The notes: a model not told the origin generated them from the letters alone. A stretch of DNA of 64,000 bases from GCA-2706205 sp964215955 (GCA_964215955.1 CAXPDR010000038.1:158978-222977), one strand, 5' to 3'; counted from the stretch's first letter, positions 7,225 to 15,436 are shown. Numbers and translations are program-made.

Positions 7225-8793
7225 CTACTGAAGAATAGAAATACCACCCTGAATAAAGCCAAAGTCTCCCCAGCTATAAGGGTTTTCAGCTTCCCACTTT
7301 TTGATTTCTGAAAGATATATATCTTTATGTAGTACCTTTAGAATGGCAGTAGCTTTAATAAGCTTTGGCCATGCACCTACTGAATGGGCCTTACAAAATA
7401 AAACAGGGGCTTCTTTTAAAAGGGTTTGAAAAGCACTTTCACCCGCTTTTGAAATGAACTTTAATTTATCCTCTTCACTATAGTTACCATTAATTAGTTG
7501 TCTTCTAAATTCATTACATTTTAGGTAATCCCAGCCGGTATATTCATTTACAATATAAAGAAGATCTTCTTGATAAATTATAACTCCGTGATTAGTTGAG
7601 AGATACTCATTAACAGTTAAATTAAACTCATGATAAAAATGTCTTTGTTTTTTCGCTTTAGGATAACGCTCTATATATTCTTTCATAAAGTCTAACTTAT
7701 CAAGATTGTCTGGACGAAAAATAGCTTCTATTTTAAGTAGGTCTTCAAAATCAAAAATTTCTTGAGATTTTAAATACTCACTTAACATTTTGGTTGCCTT
7801 TCCTTCCCTATAATAATTTTGATCTACCAGACGAGACAAAATAGTATTAGGAGGAATATCAAAAGAAAAAATATAGTCTATATCCCCGACTCGAAATAAA
7901 TCTAAAATTCTTGGATCATCATTATCAATAGAATCAAAATTGATTCTTCCTTCCAATTGGTTCTGAACATTTTCAATAATATCAATAATGGGTAATCTGA
8001 AGGCCTCAATTTTTCCAAAGCTTAATTGACTAGAAATCCCTTTGCAATAATCAACAAATTTTTTTCCTTTATTAAATTCAACATCAATATGCAGGTCAAA
8101 ATTTGTCGCCATAAATCTTTCGGGAACAAGATCATACTCAATAGGATCAAAGTCTCCCCATCCAAGAGCATAGAGAGATAGTAACGCCGGCGAAGAACCT
8201 CTTGCTGGTCCTAATTTAATACCTTCTTTCTTTGCAAACTCTAAACAATTTTTAACGGCTTCTAAGAACTCCCTTTTTTCTTCGGTATCAAAAAGATATT
8301 CTTCTCTTTTTAGATACTCTAAGTCCTTTTTAGTTAAGCTCTTTTTTTCTTTAAGTCCTTCAAGAACTTCTTGTTTTATTGTATCCATGACAATCCTCCT
8401 ATGTTGTTGGTCAATAGACTCGCCTTTTAATAGCTTATTTGTGACTAACAACTGGAGTTCAATTTCTTGTTGTAGATAATCTAATTTACAACGCTCTTTT
8501 TGCACTTCTTCTAATCTTGTTTCTAACTTAAACTTTAAAACATCGATTAATCCATTATCCTTTGCGGCAAGATAATTTTTTATCTCCTCAAGGGAAAACT
8601 TCATCTGTTTAAGTTTTCGAATGGCTTCTAACTTTTCAAGAGCATCTGGTGAAAAATATCTATAACCGTTATTACCTCTATGGGAACAACTCACCAAGCC
8701 TTTTTCAACATAAAGTCTTATGGCCCTTGCACTAAGGTTTGTTAATTTAGAGATTTCACCTATTGAATACATTCCAACCTTTTGTTTAGTCAT
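7225..8793 (-). CDS. MerR-family regulator fused to a degenerate DNA polymerase III alpha (DnaE) core
   Basis: 522 aa. Residues 8-78 are a MerR helix-turn-helix (YSIGEISKLTNLSARAIRLY, then GYRYFSPD) and 80-120 a dimerisation helix. Residues about 190-490 follow the DnaE palm/fingers core in order: LGPARGSSPALLSLYALG with DPIEYDLVPERF (DnaE GRGS...DPL-YDLLFERF), HIDVEF at 235-240 (DnaE DIDIDF), a possible FxLES-like segment (YIFSFDIP), IEAIFRPDNL, HGVIIYQEDLLYIVNEYTG (DnaE YGVIVYQEQVM) and CKAHSVGAW (DnaE NKSHSAAYA). There is no PHP, beta-binding or OB part. The first catalytic Asp appears as His and the third (KFDFLG) is not recognisable, so polymerase activity is doubtful. A ligand-sensing or nucleic-acid-binding effector domain is inference. 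Confidence 0.78.
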   Translation of the reverse strand: MTKQKVGMYSIGEISKLTNLSARAIRLYVEKGLVSCSHRGNNGYRYFSPDALEKLEAIRKLKQMKFSLEEIKNYLAAKDNGLIDVLKFKLETRLEEVQKERCKLDYLQQEIELQLLVTNKLLKGESIDQQHRRIVMDTIKQEVLEGLKEKKSLTKKDLEYLKREEYLFDTEEKREFLEAVKNCLEFAKKEGIKLGPARGSSPALLSLYALGWGDFDPIEYDLVPERFMATNFDLHIDVEFNKGKKFVDYCKGISSQLSFGKIEAFRLPIIDIIENVQNQLEGRINFDSIDNDDPRILDLFRVGDIDYIFSFDIPPNTILSRLVDQNYYREGKATKMLSEYLKSQEIFDFEDLLKIEAIFRPDNLDKLDFMKEYIERYPKAKKQRHFYHEFNLTVNEYLSTNHGVIIYQEDLLYIVNEYTGWDYLKCNEFRRQLINGNYSEEDKLKFISKAGESAFQTLLKEAPVLFCKAHSVGAWPKLIKATAILKVLHKDIYLSEIKKWEAENPYSWGDFGFIQGGISILQ

Positions 8794-8799
8794 GACTAA

Positions 8800-8830
8800 A
8801 TCATAAGGTCTTCCCTTAGGTCAATCTCAA
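8800..8830 (-). promoter_or_regulatory. MerR-type promoter (19-bp spacer) of the MerR-DnaE gene, leaderless
   Basis: On the minus strand TTGAGA (8830-8825), a 19-bp spacer and TATGAT (8805-8800) match the long-spacer promoter typical of MerR targets. The inverted repeat TAAGG-GAAGA-CCTTA lies across the spacer and the -10 edge. Only six bases separate the -10 box from the ATG, so the predicted transcript starts at or next to the start codon. A perfect 16-bp palindrome, TTTAGTCATGACTAAA, is centred on the start codon (8785-8800). Confidence 0.6.
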
Positions 8831-8906
8831 GAATAAACTTGTATTTTTAATTGTTACTAAAGTACTGAAAATACAAGTCTTATCGTTTCTGCACAGCAAA
8901 ATAAGT

Positions 8907-9350
8907 TTACTCTTTTTTTCCTTGGATAATTTGGTCTAAAAGAAATTTTAATTCTTCATAATCAAACTCTTCCCCAACATCATACTGACAAATCAATCTT
9001 TGTGGAATATCCGAAGCCTCTTCTCTCATCCTCTCACCTTTTGCTAGGAGATAAACTAATTTGCTTCTTCTGTCTTCTTTTGAAGGCCTAACTGAAATAA
9101 CTTTCTTCTCAATAAGTTTTGATAGAAGTGTTGTTAAAAAGCCCTTATCTAGCTTAGATCTCTGGGATAACTCTCCTAAAGTTATGCCATCTTCCTCCCA
9201 TAAAGCCATCATAATAACGTATTGCGGATAAGATATACCTAATTGATCCAATAATGGCCTATAAGCACGAGTTAAAGAATTACTCGCCACATACAACCTA
9301 TGACAAATTTGATGTTCTAGTTTTAGATGCTCATATTTTTTAGATTTCAT
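8907..9350 (-). CDS. MarR-family regulator, OhrR-like peroxide sensor
   Basis: 147 aa from the ATG at 9350; a longer reading from TTG at 9374 would run through the operator and is rejected. The N-terminus QICHRLYVASNSLTRAYRPL with LGISYPQYVIMMALWE is the OhrR pattern; C16 sits where the peroxide-sensing Cys of OhrR lies (Cys15 in B. subtilis). The winged helix has LSQRSKLDKGFLTTLLSKL and a DRR wing. OhrR represses organic-peroxide genes and lets go when its Cys is oxidised. Here it faces a glutathione peroxidase gene, with two palindromic operators between them. The mRNA is predicted to be leaderless. Confidence 0.85.
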   Translation of the reverse strand: MKSKKYEHLKLEHQICHRLYVASNSLTRAYRPLLDQLGISYPQYVIMMALWEEDGITLGELSQRSKLDKGFLTTLLSKLIEKKVISVRPSKEDRRSKLVYLLAKGERMREEASDIPQRLICQYDVGEEFDYEELKFLLDQIIQGKKE

Positions 9351-9356
9351 AAAAAT

Positions 9357-9385
9357 ATTATAGTTTGTATACAAAACACTTGCAA
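9357..9385 (-). promoter_or_regulatory. Promoter of the OhrR-like gene
   Basis: Minus strand: -35 TTGCAA (9385-9380), 17-bp spacer, -10 TATAAT (9362-9357). The spacer contains the operator at 9363-9376. The A of the ATG lies seven bases after the -10 box, so the transcript should begin at the start codon. Confidence 0.7.
9363..9376. promoter_or_regulatory. OhrR-type operator 1
   Basis: GTTTGTATACAAAA, dyad TTTGTATACAAA, lies between the -35 and -10 boxes of the regulator's promoter. The core TTGTATACAA is also found in the B. subtilis ohrA operator. Its centre is 44 bp from operator 2. Confidence 0.72.
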
Positions 9386-9408
9386 GAAATTAAGATATAG
9401 AATATAGT
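9380..9408 (+). promoter_or_regulatory. Promoter of the glutathione peroxidase gene
   Basis: Plus strand: -35 TTGCAA (9380-9385), 17-bp spacer, -10 TATAGT (9403-9408). The hexamer TTGCAA is its own reverse complement and is the same one used by the opposite promoter. Transcription should start near 9415, inside operator 2. Confidence 0.68.
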
Positions 9409-9420
9409 TTGTATACAAAC
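9407..9420. promoter_or_regulatory. OhrR-type operator 2
   Basis: Perfect 14-bp palindrome GTTTGTATACAAAC overlapping the -10 box and predicted start of the peroxidase transcript. Bound repressor would block the peroxidase promoter directly. Confidence 0.75.
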
Positions 9421-9439
9421 AAAAATAAAGGAGAAAAAT

Positions 9440-9919
9440 ATGAGTTTATACGATATTACAGTTAATGACATTTCAGGTAACCCAGTAAAACTAGATACAT
9501 TTAAGGACAAAGTCCTTCTCATTGTTAATACTGCATCAAAGTGTGGTTTTACACCTCAGTACGATGGCCTTGAGGAGCTCTACGAAAAGCATAAAGACAA
9601 AGGATTAGTTGTACTTGGTTTTCCATGTAATCAATTTGGAGGACAAGAACCAGGTGATTCAAATGAAATCCAAGAATTTTGCCAAGTTAGATTTAATATC
9701 AAATTTCCAATGTTTGAAAAGCTTGAAGTTAATGGAGCAAATGAACATGCTCTTTATTCATTTCTCAAAGAAAAAGCTCCAGGTCTAATGGGATCTAAAA
9801 AAATAAAGTGGAACTTTACAAAATTCTTAGTTAGTAAGGATGGAACCAAAATCGAAAGGTATGCCCCAACGACTAAACCTGAAGCAATAGAAGAAGATAT
9901 TTTAAATCTTTTAAGCTAG
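9440..9919 (+). CDS. Glutathione peroxidase family protein (thioredoxin-type, Cys)
   Basis: 159 aa. It reduces hydroperoxides. The peroxidatic C35 is in NTASKCGFTPQY; Q69 (GGQEPG) and W124-N125 (KWNFTKF) complete the catalytic tetrad. C81 in EFCQVRFNIKFPMF matches the resolving Cys of thioredoxin-dependent members, so thioredoxin is a likelier donor than glutathione. No signal peptide, so cytoplasmic. AAAGGAG lies six bases before the ATG. It is transcribed away from the OhrR-like regulator, which probably controls it in response to organic peroxide. The last codons overlap the convergent GMC gene by 4 nt. Confidence 0.93.
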   Translation: MSLYDITVNDISGNPVKLDTFKDKVLLIVNTASKCGFTPQYDGLEELYEKHKDKGLVVLGFPCNQFGGQEPGDSNEIQEFCQVRFNIKFPMFEKLEVNGANEHALYSFLKEKAPGLMGSKKIKWNFTKFLVSKDGTKIERYAPTTKPEAIEEDILNLLS

Positions 9920-11469
9920 TTTTTTGGTATATGTGACATTGCATACTCTGAAAGAGCAGTAATGGTCAGGCTTGGATTAACTCCTAAATTACATGGAATT
10001 ATTGATCCATCACAAATATACATATTTGGATAGCCGTGAACTTCCATCTTTTCATTGATAACACTTGTCTCGGAGCTCTCTCCCATAGGAGCTCCTCCTA
10101 ATATATGAGCTGTTGAAGGGATATTAAACATAACTTCAGGTAAGATGTTTTGTTTAACTCCTCCAACCTTTTTAGCATAGAGATCCATGACTAAAGCACC
10201 ACCAGGAATATAGGCAGGAACATCATTTCCTTGTGAATCAAGTGAGATCCTTGTGAAAGGGAATTTCTTAATTCCCATTTTCATCTTACTATCAAGATGT
10301 TGCATCACGAGAAATATAATTGAATTCTCCGCCCACTTAGAATTGAAATAGTGCCTTAAATATTTAATTGGATGTTTAGTAAGAGTTAAAACAGTATTAG
10401 TAAATCTAACAATTCCCCTTCCTGGACCAACTGCTGGTCCTGCAAGGTGTCTTAATGCATTTGATCCACTTGGAAATTTACAAATTTCAACATGGGTATT
10501 GTCATCAGGATTCATCACTGAACTAATGGCCACCCCGTTACTTAACTTCTCATTAGAAGTGATCCCACAAAGCATTTCAGAATTAGTTCTAATACTTGAA
10601 CCTAATTCATCAGAAATTAAAGGTAGAGTTTTATGAATATGTTTTTGCTTTAATAACAAATCCATTGAACCTAATACTCCACCAGCGAAAACAACACCTT
10701 TAGAAATATAAGTTCTTTTTTTAGTTTTAAACCAAGAGGTACTAGAATGAGTATGAATATAATACTTTCCATCTTTATGTTCGATCTTATGAACATAGGT
10801 TTCTGCATGAAGTTCACAGCCTTTTTTTCGAGCAAAATAAAGATAATTTTTGACTAAAGTATTTTTAGCTCCATGTCTACAACCAACCATACAAGCCGCA
10901 CAAGCCGTACACCCAGTTCTAAGTGGTCCTTCACCATTAAAATAAGGATCTATTGGCTCTTTTGTATCCCCAAAATATACGCCTACTGTAACATTTGAAA
11001 ATTGATCTTCTCTACCAAGATCTTTTGCAACTTCTTTTAAAAGTTCATCTTCCTTATTAATCCAAGGATTTGGTGTCACTCCTAACATGAATCTTGCTTT
11101 TTCATAAAAAGGAGTTAGTGTAGATTTCCAATCCTTTAAATCTGACCAAACTTTATTTTCAAAAAAGGCATCAGGAGGAGTCATAAGTGTATTAGCATAA
11201 ACAAGACTTCCGCCGCCCACACCGACACCACTTAATACAAAAATATTTTTAAAGGGAGTTAATTTTAATATTCCGAAACATTTAGCTAATGGGGCCCAAA
11301 AAGATTTTTTCAAATTCCAATTCGTTTTTGCAAAATCTTTATCTTGATACTCTTTTCCTTTCTCTAAAACGAGAACCTTATAACCTTTTTCTGTTAGTCT
11401 TAAAGCACTTACTGAGCCTCCAAAACCGGAGCCAGTAACAATATAGTCATAATCAACAGATTTATTCAT
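9916..11469 (-). CDS. GMC-family FAD oxidoreductase, cholesterol-oxidase-like
   Basis: 517 aa. The N-terminal FAD-binding motif is VTGSGFGGSVSALRL with the acidic end of the second strand at VLEKGKE. Residues about 70-90 carry GVGVGGGSLVYAN, and the C-terminal part has the GMC His/Asn region (HILGGAPMG, then NLGVNPSLTITALSEYA). A Cys cluster, CTACAACMVGC, near residue 190 is common in the larger cholesterol-oxidase-like subgroup. No signal peptide is seen. The substrate is probably a sterol or long-chain alcohol; this is inference. The sterol-desaturase operon 6 kb away makes a related lipid substrate possible. No SD is evident; a 14-bp hairpin lies just upstream. Confidence 0.85.
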   Translation of the reverse strand: MNKSVDYDYIVTGSGFGGSVSALRLTEKGYKVLVLEKGKEYQDKDFAKTNWNLKKSFWAPLAKCFGILKLTPFKNIFVLSGVGVGGGSLVYANTLMTPPDAFFENKVWSDLKDWKSTLTPFYEKARFMLGVTPNPWINKEDELLKEVAKDLGREDQFSNVTVGVYFGDTKEPIDPYFNGEGPLRTGCTACAACMVGCRHGAKNTLVKNYLYFARKKGCELHAETYVHKIEHKDGKYYIHTHSSTSWFKTKKRTYISKGVVFAGGVLGSMDLLLKQKHIHKTLPLISDELGSSIRTNSEMLCGITSNEKLSNGVAISSVMNPDDNTHVEICKFPSGSNALRHLAGPAVGPGRGIVRFTNTVLTLTKHPIKYLRHYFNSKWAENSIIFLVMQHLDSKMKMGIKKFPFTRISLDSQGNDVPAYIPGGALVMDLYAKKVGGVKQNILPEVMFNIPSTAHILGGAPMGESSETSVINEKMEVHGYPNMYICDGSIIPCNLGVNPSLTITALSEYAMSHIPKN

Positions 11470-11477
11470 AATGAAGA

Positions 11478-11514
11478 CTATTCTTGCTTAAAACCAATGC
11501 TTAAGCAAGAATAG
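11478..11514 (-). repeat. 14-bp perfect inverted repeat upstream of the GMC gene
   Basis: CTATTCTTGCTTAA (11478-11491) and its exact complement (11501-11514) with a 9-nt loop. It lies between the end of the upstream minus-strand gene and the GMC start codon, nine bases from the ATG. There is no T tract after it in the direction of transcription, so it is not a normal terminator. Confidence 0.6.
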
Positions 11515-11531
11515 ATATAGATGGGTATAAA

Positions 11532-12674
11532 TTATTTAAGTAAGCCTCTTGCTTTTAAATGTCCTTCAATAAACATTGGTAGACTGTATAAGAAATTTCT
11601 AGGGTTTTCCTCTGCATTTGATGCAACCTCTAAATCTCCTAATTTTTGTAAAGCTAGCTCTGAACCATTATTCTCTAGCATTTTTAAAAGCATTGGCGGG
11701 ACATCAACCTGAGGATTAGCCTGCACATATTTTGATAAAAACCCTAAAACATCTTTCAGATCATTGTTAGCGTAATCAATATAGTTTTCTCTAATAGAAG
11801 TATAGTTAATATCAAAGTTTTTAGACTTATTGTATCCCATTGAGAGATCTAGAAGATCAAATAATCTATTCGTACAATTATTTGTAAAAAGATTATAAGT
11901 TTGATTTCTTCCGTAATCATTACTAGCAAGAATAGAGTTATAAAGAAAGTAATCTACTGAACTTTCTGCTCCATCGTGGTAACTCATAGTATCGGAAAAA
12001 TCCAAAGTATATTTTGAAACTTCGGCTTCAGTCTCTTTTTCATAGTTTTTGGCCCTTTCATCCAAAGAGTAAACTCTATAACCAACAGCAAGACTATCTT
12101 TTAGACCAGCAGGCATAAAACCAGCATTTCTGTTTTCTTTACTTCTAATTGCTTCAATTGAAACAACTAAACCATTTAACGAAATATTCTTAACTGACTT
12201 TGCTTTATCTTGATTATAAACTAGATTTAGCTTTGCGCTCTTATAAAAATCCAAAACCATTTCAGCATGAACTTCAACGGAAGCAGTCTCTGGTCTTGTT
12301 TTAGCTCCCCAGTGTTTCTTAACAAAAGTCGCCTTCTCTACAAGCTTAGTTACTGAATCTAAATTATTTCCTGCATCCACATTCATAGCAGGTATAGTTG
12401 CGATATAGAATTCGCCATTATGTCTGAAATTAGCAAAAGCAATATCCGATTGATCAATATTAAAAATTTGCTTTTGAGAGTTATCTAATAAAATAAGGGT
12501 TCTTTTTTCATCATTCTCTACCGTCTCGCCAGCATAATCACCAGATGGAGGCATCAACTCTCCTTCCTGAGTAAATTTTTTAGTCTCTAGGTATTGAGCA
12601 TCTGAAATACTATTTGCAAATGAGAAATTTGATAAAAACATAAAGCCTGTTAAGGCAAAAGCTAATCTTTTCAT
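11532..12674 (-). CDS. Secreted Lnb/DUF4105-like protein
   Basis: 380 aa, signal peptide MKRLAFALTGFMFLSNFSFA. The central part carries a Lnb/DUF4105-like signature: VHAEMVLDFYKS near residue 135, in the place of the His-containing segment, and TYNLFTNNCTNRLFDLLD near residue 265, with the conserved Asn-Cys. The N-terminal 110 residues are beta-rich and the C-terminal 100 helical. The family adopts a papain/NlpC-like fold in the periplasm; the reaction is not established. It is one of three such proteins in the window. AGGATGAC is at the start region. Confidence 0.6.
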   Translation of the reverse strand: MKRLAFALTGFMFLSNFSFANSISDAQYLETKKFTQEGELMPPSGDYAGETVENDEKRTLILLDNSQKQIFNIDQSDIAFANFRHNGEFYIATIPAMNVDAGNNLDSVTKLVEKATFVKKHWGAKTRPETASVEVHAEMVLDFYKSAKLNLVYNQDKAKSVKNISLNGLVVSIEAIRSKENRNAGFMPAGLKDSLAVGYRVYSLDERAKNYEKETEAEVSKYTLDFSDTMSYHDGAESSVDYFLYNSILASNDYGRNQTYNLFTNNCTNRLFDLLDLSMGYNKSKNFDINYTSIRENYIDYANNDLKDVLGFLSKYVQANPQVDVPPMLLKMLENNGSELALQKLGDLEVASNAEENPRNFLYSLPMFIEGHLKARGLLK

Positions 12675-12856
12675 AAGTCATCCTTTATTTTTTTAGACAA
12701 CATATCAAGAATCGGCTTTTTGACACAGAGCCGCTATATTTTTTACATACCAAGGTTATATAACTAACCTACTTGAATGGGGATGATCTTAAAAACAAAG
12801 TCTGGAAGTGAAAGATTAACCTGTTTTTACACCAATAATTTCGACGGTTACTAATC

Positions 12857-13660
12857 TCATAGTAATTCATGACACTTAGCTGGAAGCTTTGGAGTTTCTG
12901 GATCTTTTCGATGGTTTAAAGCTTCCAGCTTTGCTTCCTCTGTAAACCACCATTCAAGGTTTTCATCACATCCATCACCTATGGGTGGATCAGATTGGGG
13001 CTCACAATATGGATTCTTTTTATCACAATAAAGCCTGACATGAGCATGATCATCGTGCCCATACCATGCTCTGATTTTTCTCATCCACTGTTTACCGGGA
13101 TACTTATGGCAAAAATGTTTTTTAACGACTGGGTTCACTAGGACTCTCTGAACTCGTTTATCTTGAGCTGATAATTGGATCATTTTCTCAATTCCACCAT
13201 GCCAATCATCAGTAAGGTTTTCACCAGCTACATAAGATGTGGCCGCCCAATTTTCAGATTCTTCAAGAGTGAGAACCTTTTCTTTAGAGACCATACGAAA
13301 CCATATATCTACATCTAAGCCTATCTGATGAGACGCATGGGCATAAATCATAGGTCCCCCTTTGGGCTGTGAAAGGTCACCTAGCAGCATTATTTTTTTT
13401 TCACTTCTTTTTAAATCTCGTCCTAGGTCTATTAAGAATGATAAAAGCTTAGGATGCCCATAATACCTTTTTCTAGAAGGTTTCATTACATAGTAAAACG
13501 GTGAATAAGTCTTTAAACTTTTTCCTCCAGCTAAGCAACCTGCAGAGTAATAACCAATAGATTCTGAAGCCCCAGGGCTTGGTTTTTCAACCTTTTCCCA
13601 AGGAATTTTTGAATTGGATGCACAACTACAAAGGATAAAAACCAATAATAAATATCTCAT
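12857..13660 (-). CDS. mepA: Penicillin-insensitive murein endopeptidase, peptidase family M74
   Basis: 267 aa from the ATG at 13660, chosen because MRYLLLVFILCSCAS makes a lipoprotein signal with lipobox FILC; a TTG 12 codons upstream would bury it. The zinc site motifs of MepA are present: YAHASHQIGLDVDIWF and WYGHDDHAHVRLYC. The enzyme cuts DD- or LD-cross-links between meso-diaminopimelate peptides in peptidoglycan. Conserved Cys residues (GCLAGG, CDKKNPYC, GDGCD) match the disulfide-bonded family. Used for wall growth or, in a predator, possibly for prey wall remodelling; the second is inference. It is monocistronic. Confidence 0.93.
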   Translation of the reverse strand: MRYLLLVFILCSCASNSKIPWEKVEKPSPGASESIGYYSAGCLAGGKSLKTYSPFYYVMKPSRKRYYGHPKLLSFLIDLGRDLKRSEKKIMLLGDLSQPKGGPMIYAHASHQIGLDVDIWFRMVSKEKVLTLEESENWAATSYVAGENLTDDWHGGIEKMIQLSAQDKRVQRVLVNPVVKKHFCHKYPGKQWMRKIRAWYGHDDHAHVRLYCDKKNPYCEPQSDPPIGDGCDENLEWWFTEEAKLEALNHRKDPETPKLPAKCHELL

Positions 13661-13799
13661 ATTTAAATGATAAAAGAACTTAAACGACTTTAGCAATTTA
13701 TATTTAAATTTAAGGACTTAGCCTATTCTAAGAGGTTCAAATTTTCACTGATATTCCTATATTAATATTTAATTAACACTTAAATTATATCTTATTCCT

Positions 13800-14375
13800 A
13801 TGAAAAAAGTTTTTAACCAACTATTAACTAAGATATTACAGATCACAGATGCAGATGAAGCAGTCTTAGAAACTATTATGAGACTGTATGCGGAAATCAA
13901 AACAAATCACCAATTAGCATCCATTGGAGTTCAAGTTCCAAACATTAACAGCATTTATTTAATCACGCTAAAAGAAAAAAATCCTCTTTATCTTCTTTTT
14001 AACTCTCCTCAAATTCAAGTCATAGAATTAGAGGATGTTTCATTAGATGAGAAGGAACTTTACGATTTGAGAAACTGCCCTATTTTAATCGATCCTGTCC
14101 TAATTGAGGACTTAGGAATTGAACTACGACCAAACGTTATTCCCATTGGAGAATATAAACTTATAGGTAATAACGAATCGGGAAAATGTCAGTATTATAC
14201 CTATTTAACTGATAGACATGTTATTTTAAATTATAAACAGGCCCTAGAAGAATACGCCAATGAAAATTTTGAAGTTTCAATTGAACTACTTCATGATTGT
14301 TTATATTTTGGCCCGGCTAAAGCCTTATTTAGAAAGTGTATCAAAAGACAAATGACAAAAGTTTTAAACTATTAA
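13800..14375 (+). CDS. Cytoplasmic protein of unknown function
   Basis: 191 aa, not recognised. No signal peptide or membrane segment. The N-terminus is helical and amphipathic (NQLLTKILQITDADEAVLETIMRLY), the middle looks mixed alpha/beta (QVPNINSIYLITLKEKNPLYLLF), and the C-terminal part has a helical pair like a TPR unit (ALEEYANENFEVSIELLHDC). No SD is visible before the ATG. It converges with the sugar dehydrogenase gene with a 4-nt overlap at the stop codons and stands alone otherwise. Confidence 0.7.
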   Translation: MKKVFNQLLTKILQITDADEAVLETIMRLYAEIKTNHQLASIGVQVPNINSIYLITLKEKNPLYLLFNSPQIQVIELEDVSLDEKELYDLRNCPILIDPVLIEDLGIELRPNVIPIGEYKLIGNNESGKCQYYTYLTDRHVILNYKQALEEYANENFEVSIELLHDCLYFGPAKALFRKCIKRQMTKVLNY

Positions 14376-15436
14376 TTATCAACTCGATAAAGTTTTCCAT
14401 TATCAGCTCCAATAAAGAGCTGTCCGGCTTTATTTAAACTTAAAGCTCTCATCCTTAAACTCTCATCTTCAAAATGCTTTTTCTCCGACTTATTCTTAAT
14501 CACAAACTGATTCAAATGGGTAAGAGCAAGTGCTCCTGAAAGTAAACTTCCTTTAAACTGAGGATGGAAATCTGAGGTATAGTAAATAAGATCTGAAGGG
14601 GCAATACTAGGAATATAAACTTTAATTGGATCAATCATACCTGGTAATGATTTTGCCTCACCTACCATACTGAAAGAAGAGTATTCCTTACCATGAGAAA
14701 CTCGAGCCCATCCGTAATTTTGTCCCTTCTTGATAATATTTATTTCATCTCCCCCTCTAGGCCCATGTTCATTATCATAAAGTGTATTTGTCACCTTATC
14801 ATAAAATAAACCTTGAGGATTTCGATGCCCATAACTCCAGATTTCTGGCAATGCTCCTTTTCTTCCGATAAAAGGATTATCTTTAGGTACGGTACCATCT
14901 TCCTTGATTCTCATGATCTTTCCGAAATGATTATCAAGTTTTTGGGCCATAGGTCTCTGTCCCCTGTCCCCAATTGAAAAAAAGATATGCCCGTTACCGT
15001 CAAAAACGATCCTAGAACCAAAATGGTATCTAGTCTTTGATATTCCTTTTCCGATAAAAATATCTTTGAAATTATTTAATTTATTATCTTTAAAAACTCC
15101 AAATCCAATCGCCGTAACATAAGTCTCTCCAAGGTCCTTTGAATAACTCAAATAGACTCTTTTATTTTCTGAGAAGTTTGGATGAAGTGTAATATCTAAT
15201 AGGCCACCTTGTCCCTTTACAATAAGATCTGGAACACCTTTAACATTTATTTTCTTTTTTGTTTTAATATCATAGACCAAAAGATGTCCACTTCTTTCTG
15301 TCAGCATTATTTTGGTGTCAGAAATAAACTCCATCCCCCAGATGATATTAAAGCCTTTTCCAACTTCAGTTAATTTCATACCAAAACAGACACTAGAAAA
15401 AATACCAGTGAACAACAAACATAAAAGAGTTCTCAT
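14372..15436 (-). CDS. PQQ-dependent sugar dehydrogenase family protein (soluble aldose dehydrogenase type)
   Basis: 354 aa with a signal peptide (about 19 residues). It follows the six-bladed propeller of the soluble glucose/aldose dehydrogenase family: MEFISDTKIMLTERSGHL, GGLLDITLHPNF, YHFGSRIVFDGNGHIFFSIGD, WSYGHRNPQGLFYD and the strongly conserved NEHGPRGGDEINIIKKGQNY. The Arg/His/Gln residues of these strings bind PQQ and calcium in known members. It oxidises aldoses in the periplasm, passing electrons on. No PQQ synthesis genes are in the window, so cofactor supply is open. The permease gene lies ten bases upstream and is likely co-transcribed. Confidence 0.9.
   Translation of the reverse strand: MRTLLCLLFTGIFSSVCFGMKLTEVGKGFNIIWGMEFISDTKIMLTERSGHLLVYDIKTKKKINVKGVPDLIVKGQGGLLDITLHPNFSENKRVYLSYSKDLGETYVTAIGFGVFKDNKLNNFKDIFIGKGISKTRYHFGSRIVFDGNGHIFFSIGDRGQRPMAQKLDNHFGKIMRIKEDGTVPKDNPFIGRKGALPEIWSYGHRNPQGLFYDKVTNTLYDNEHGPRGGDEINIIKKGQNYGWARVSHGKEYSSFSMVGEAKSLPGMIDPIKVYIPSIAPSDLIYYTSDFHPQFKGSLLSGALALTHLNQFVIKNKSEKKHFEDESLRMRALSLNKAGQLFIGADNGKLYRVDN

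Noticed and set aside
9351..9374. Upstream TTG start for the MarR gene adding eight residues.
   Set aside because: It would place the operator and -10 box inside the coding region, and the Cys position matches OhrR better from the ATG at 9350.
12715..12740. Possible hairpin CGGCT...AGCCG near TTGACA upstream of the gene at 11532.
   Set aside because: The stem is only five bases with a long loop, and no -10 box is found at a proper distance from TTGACA.
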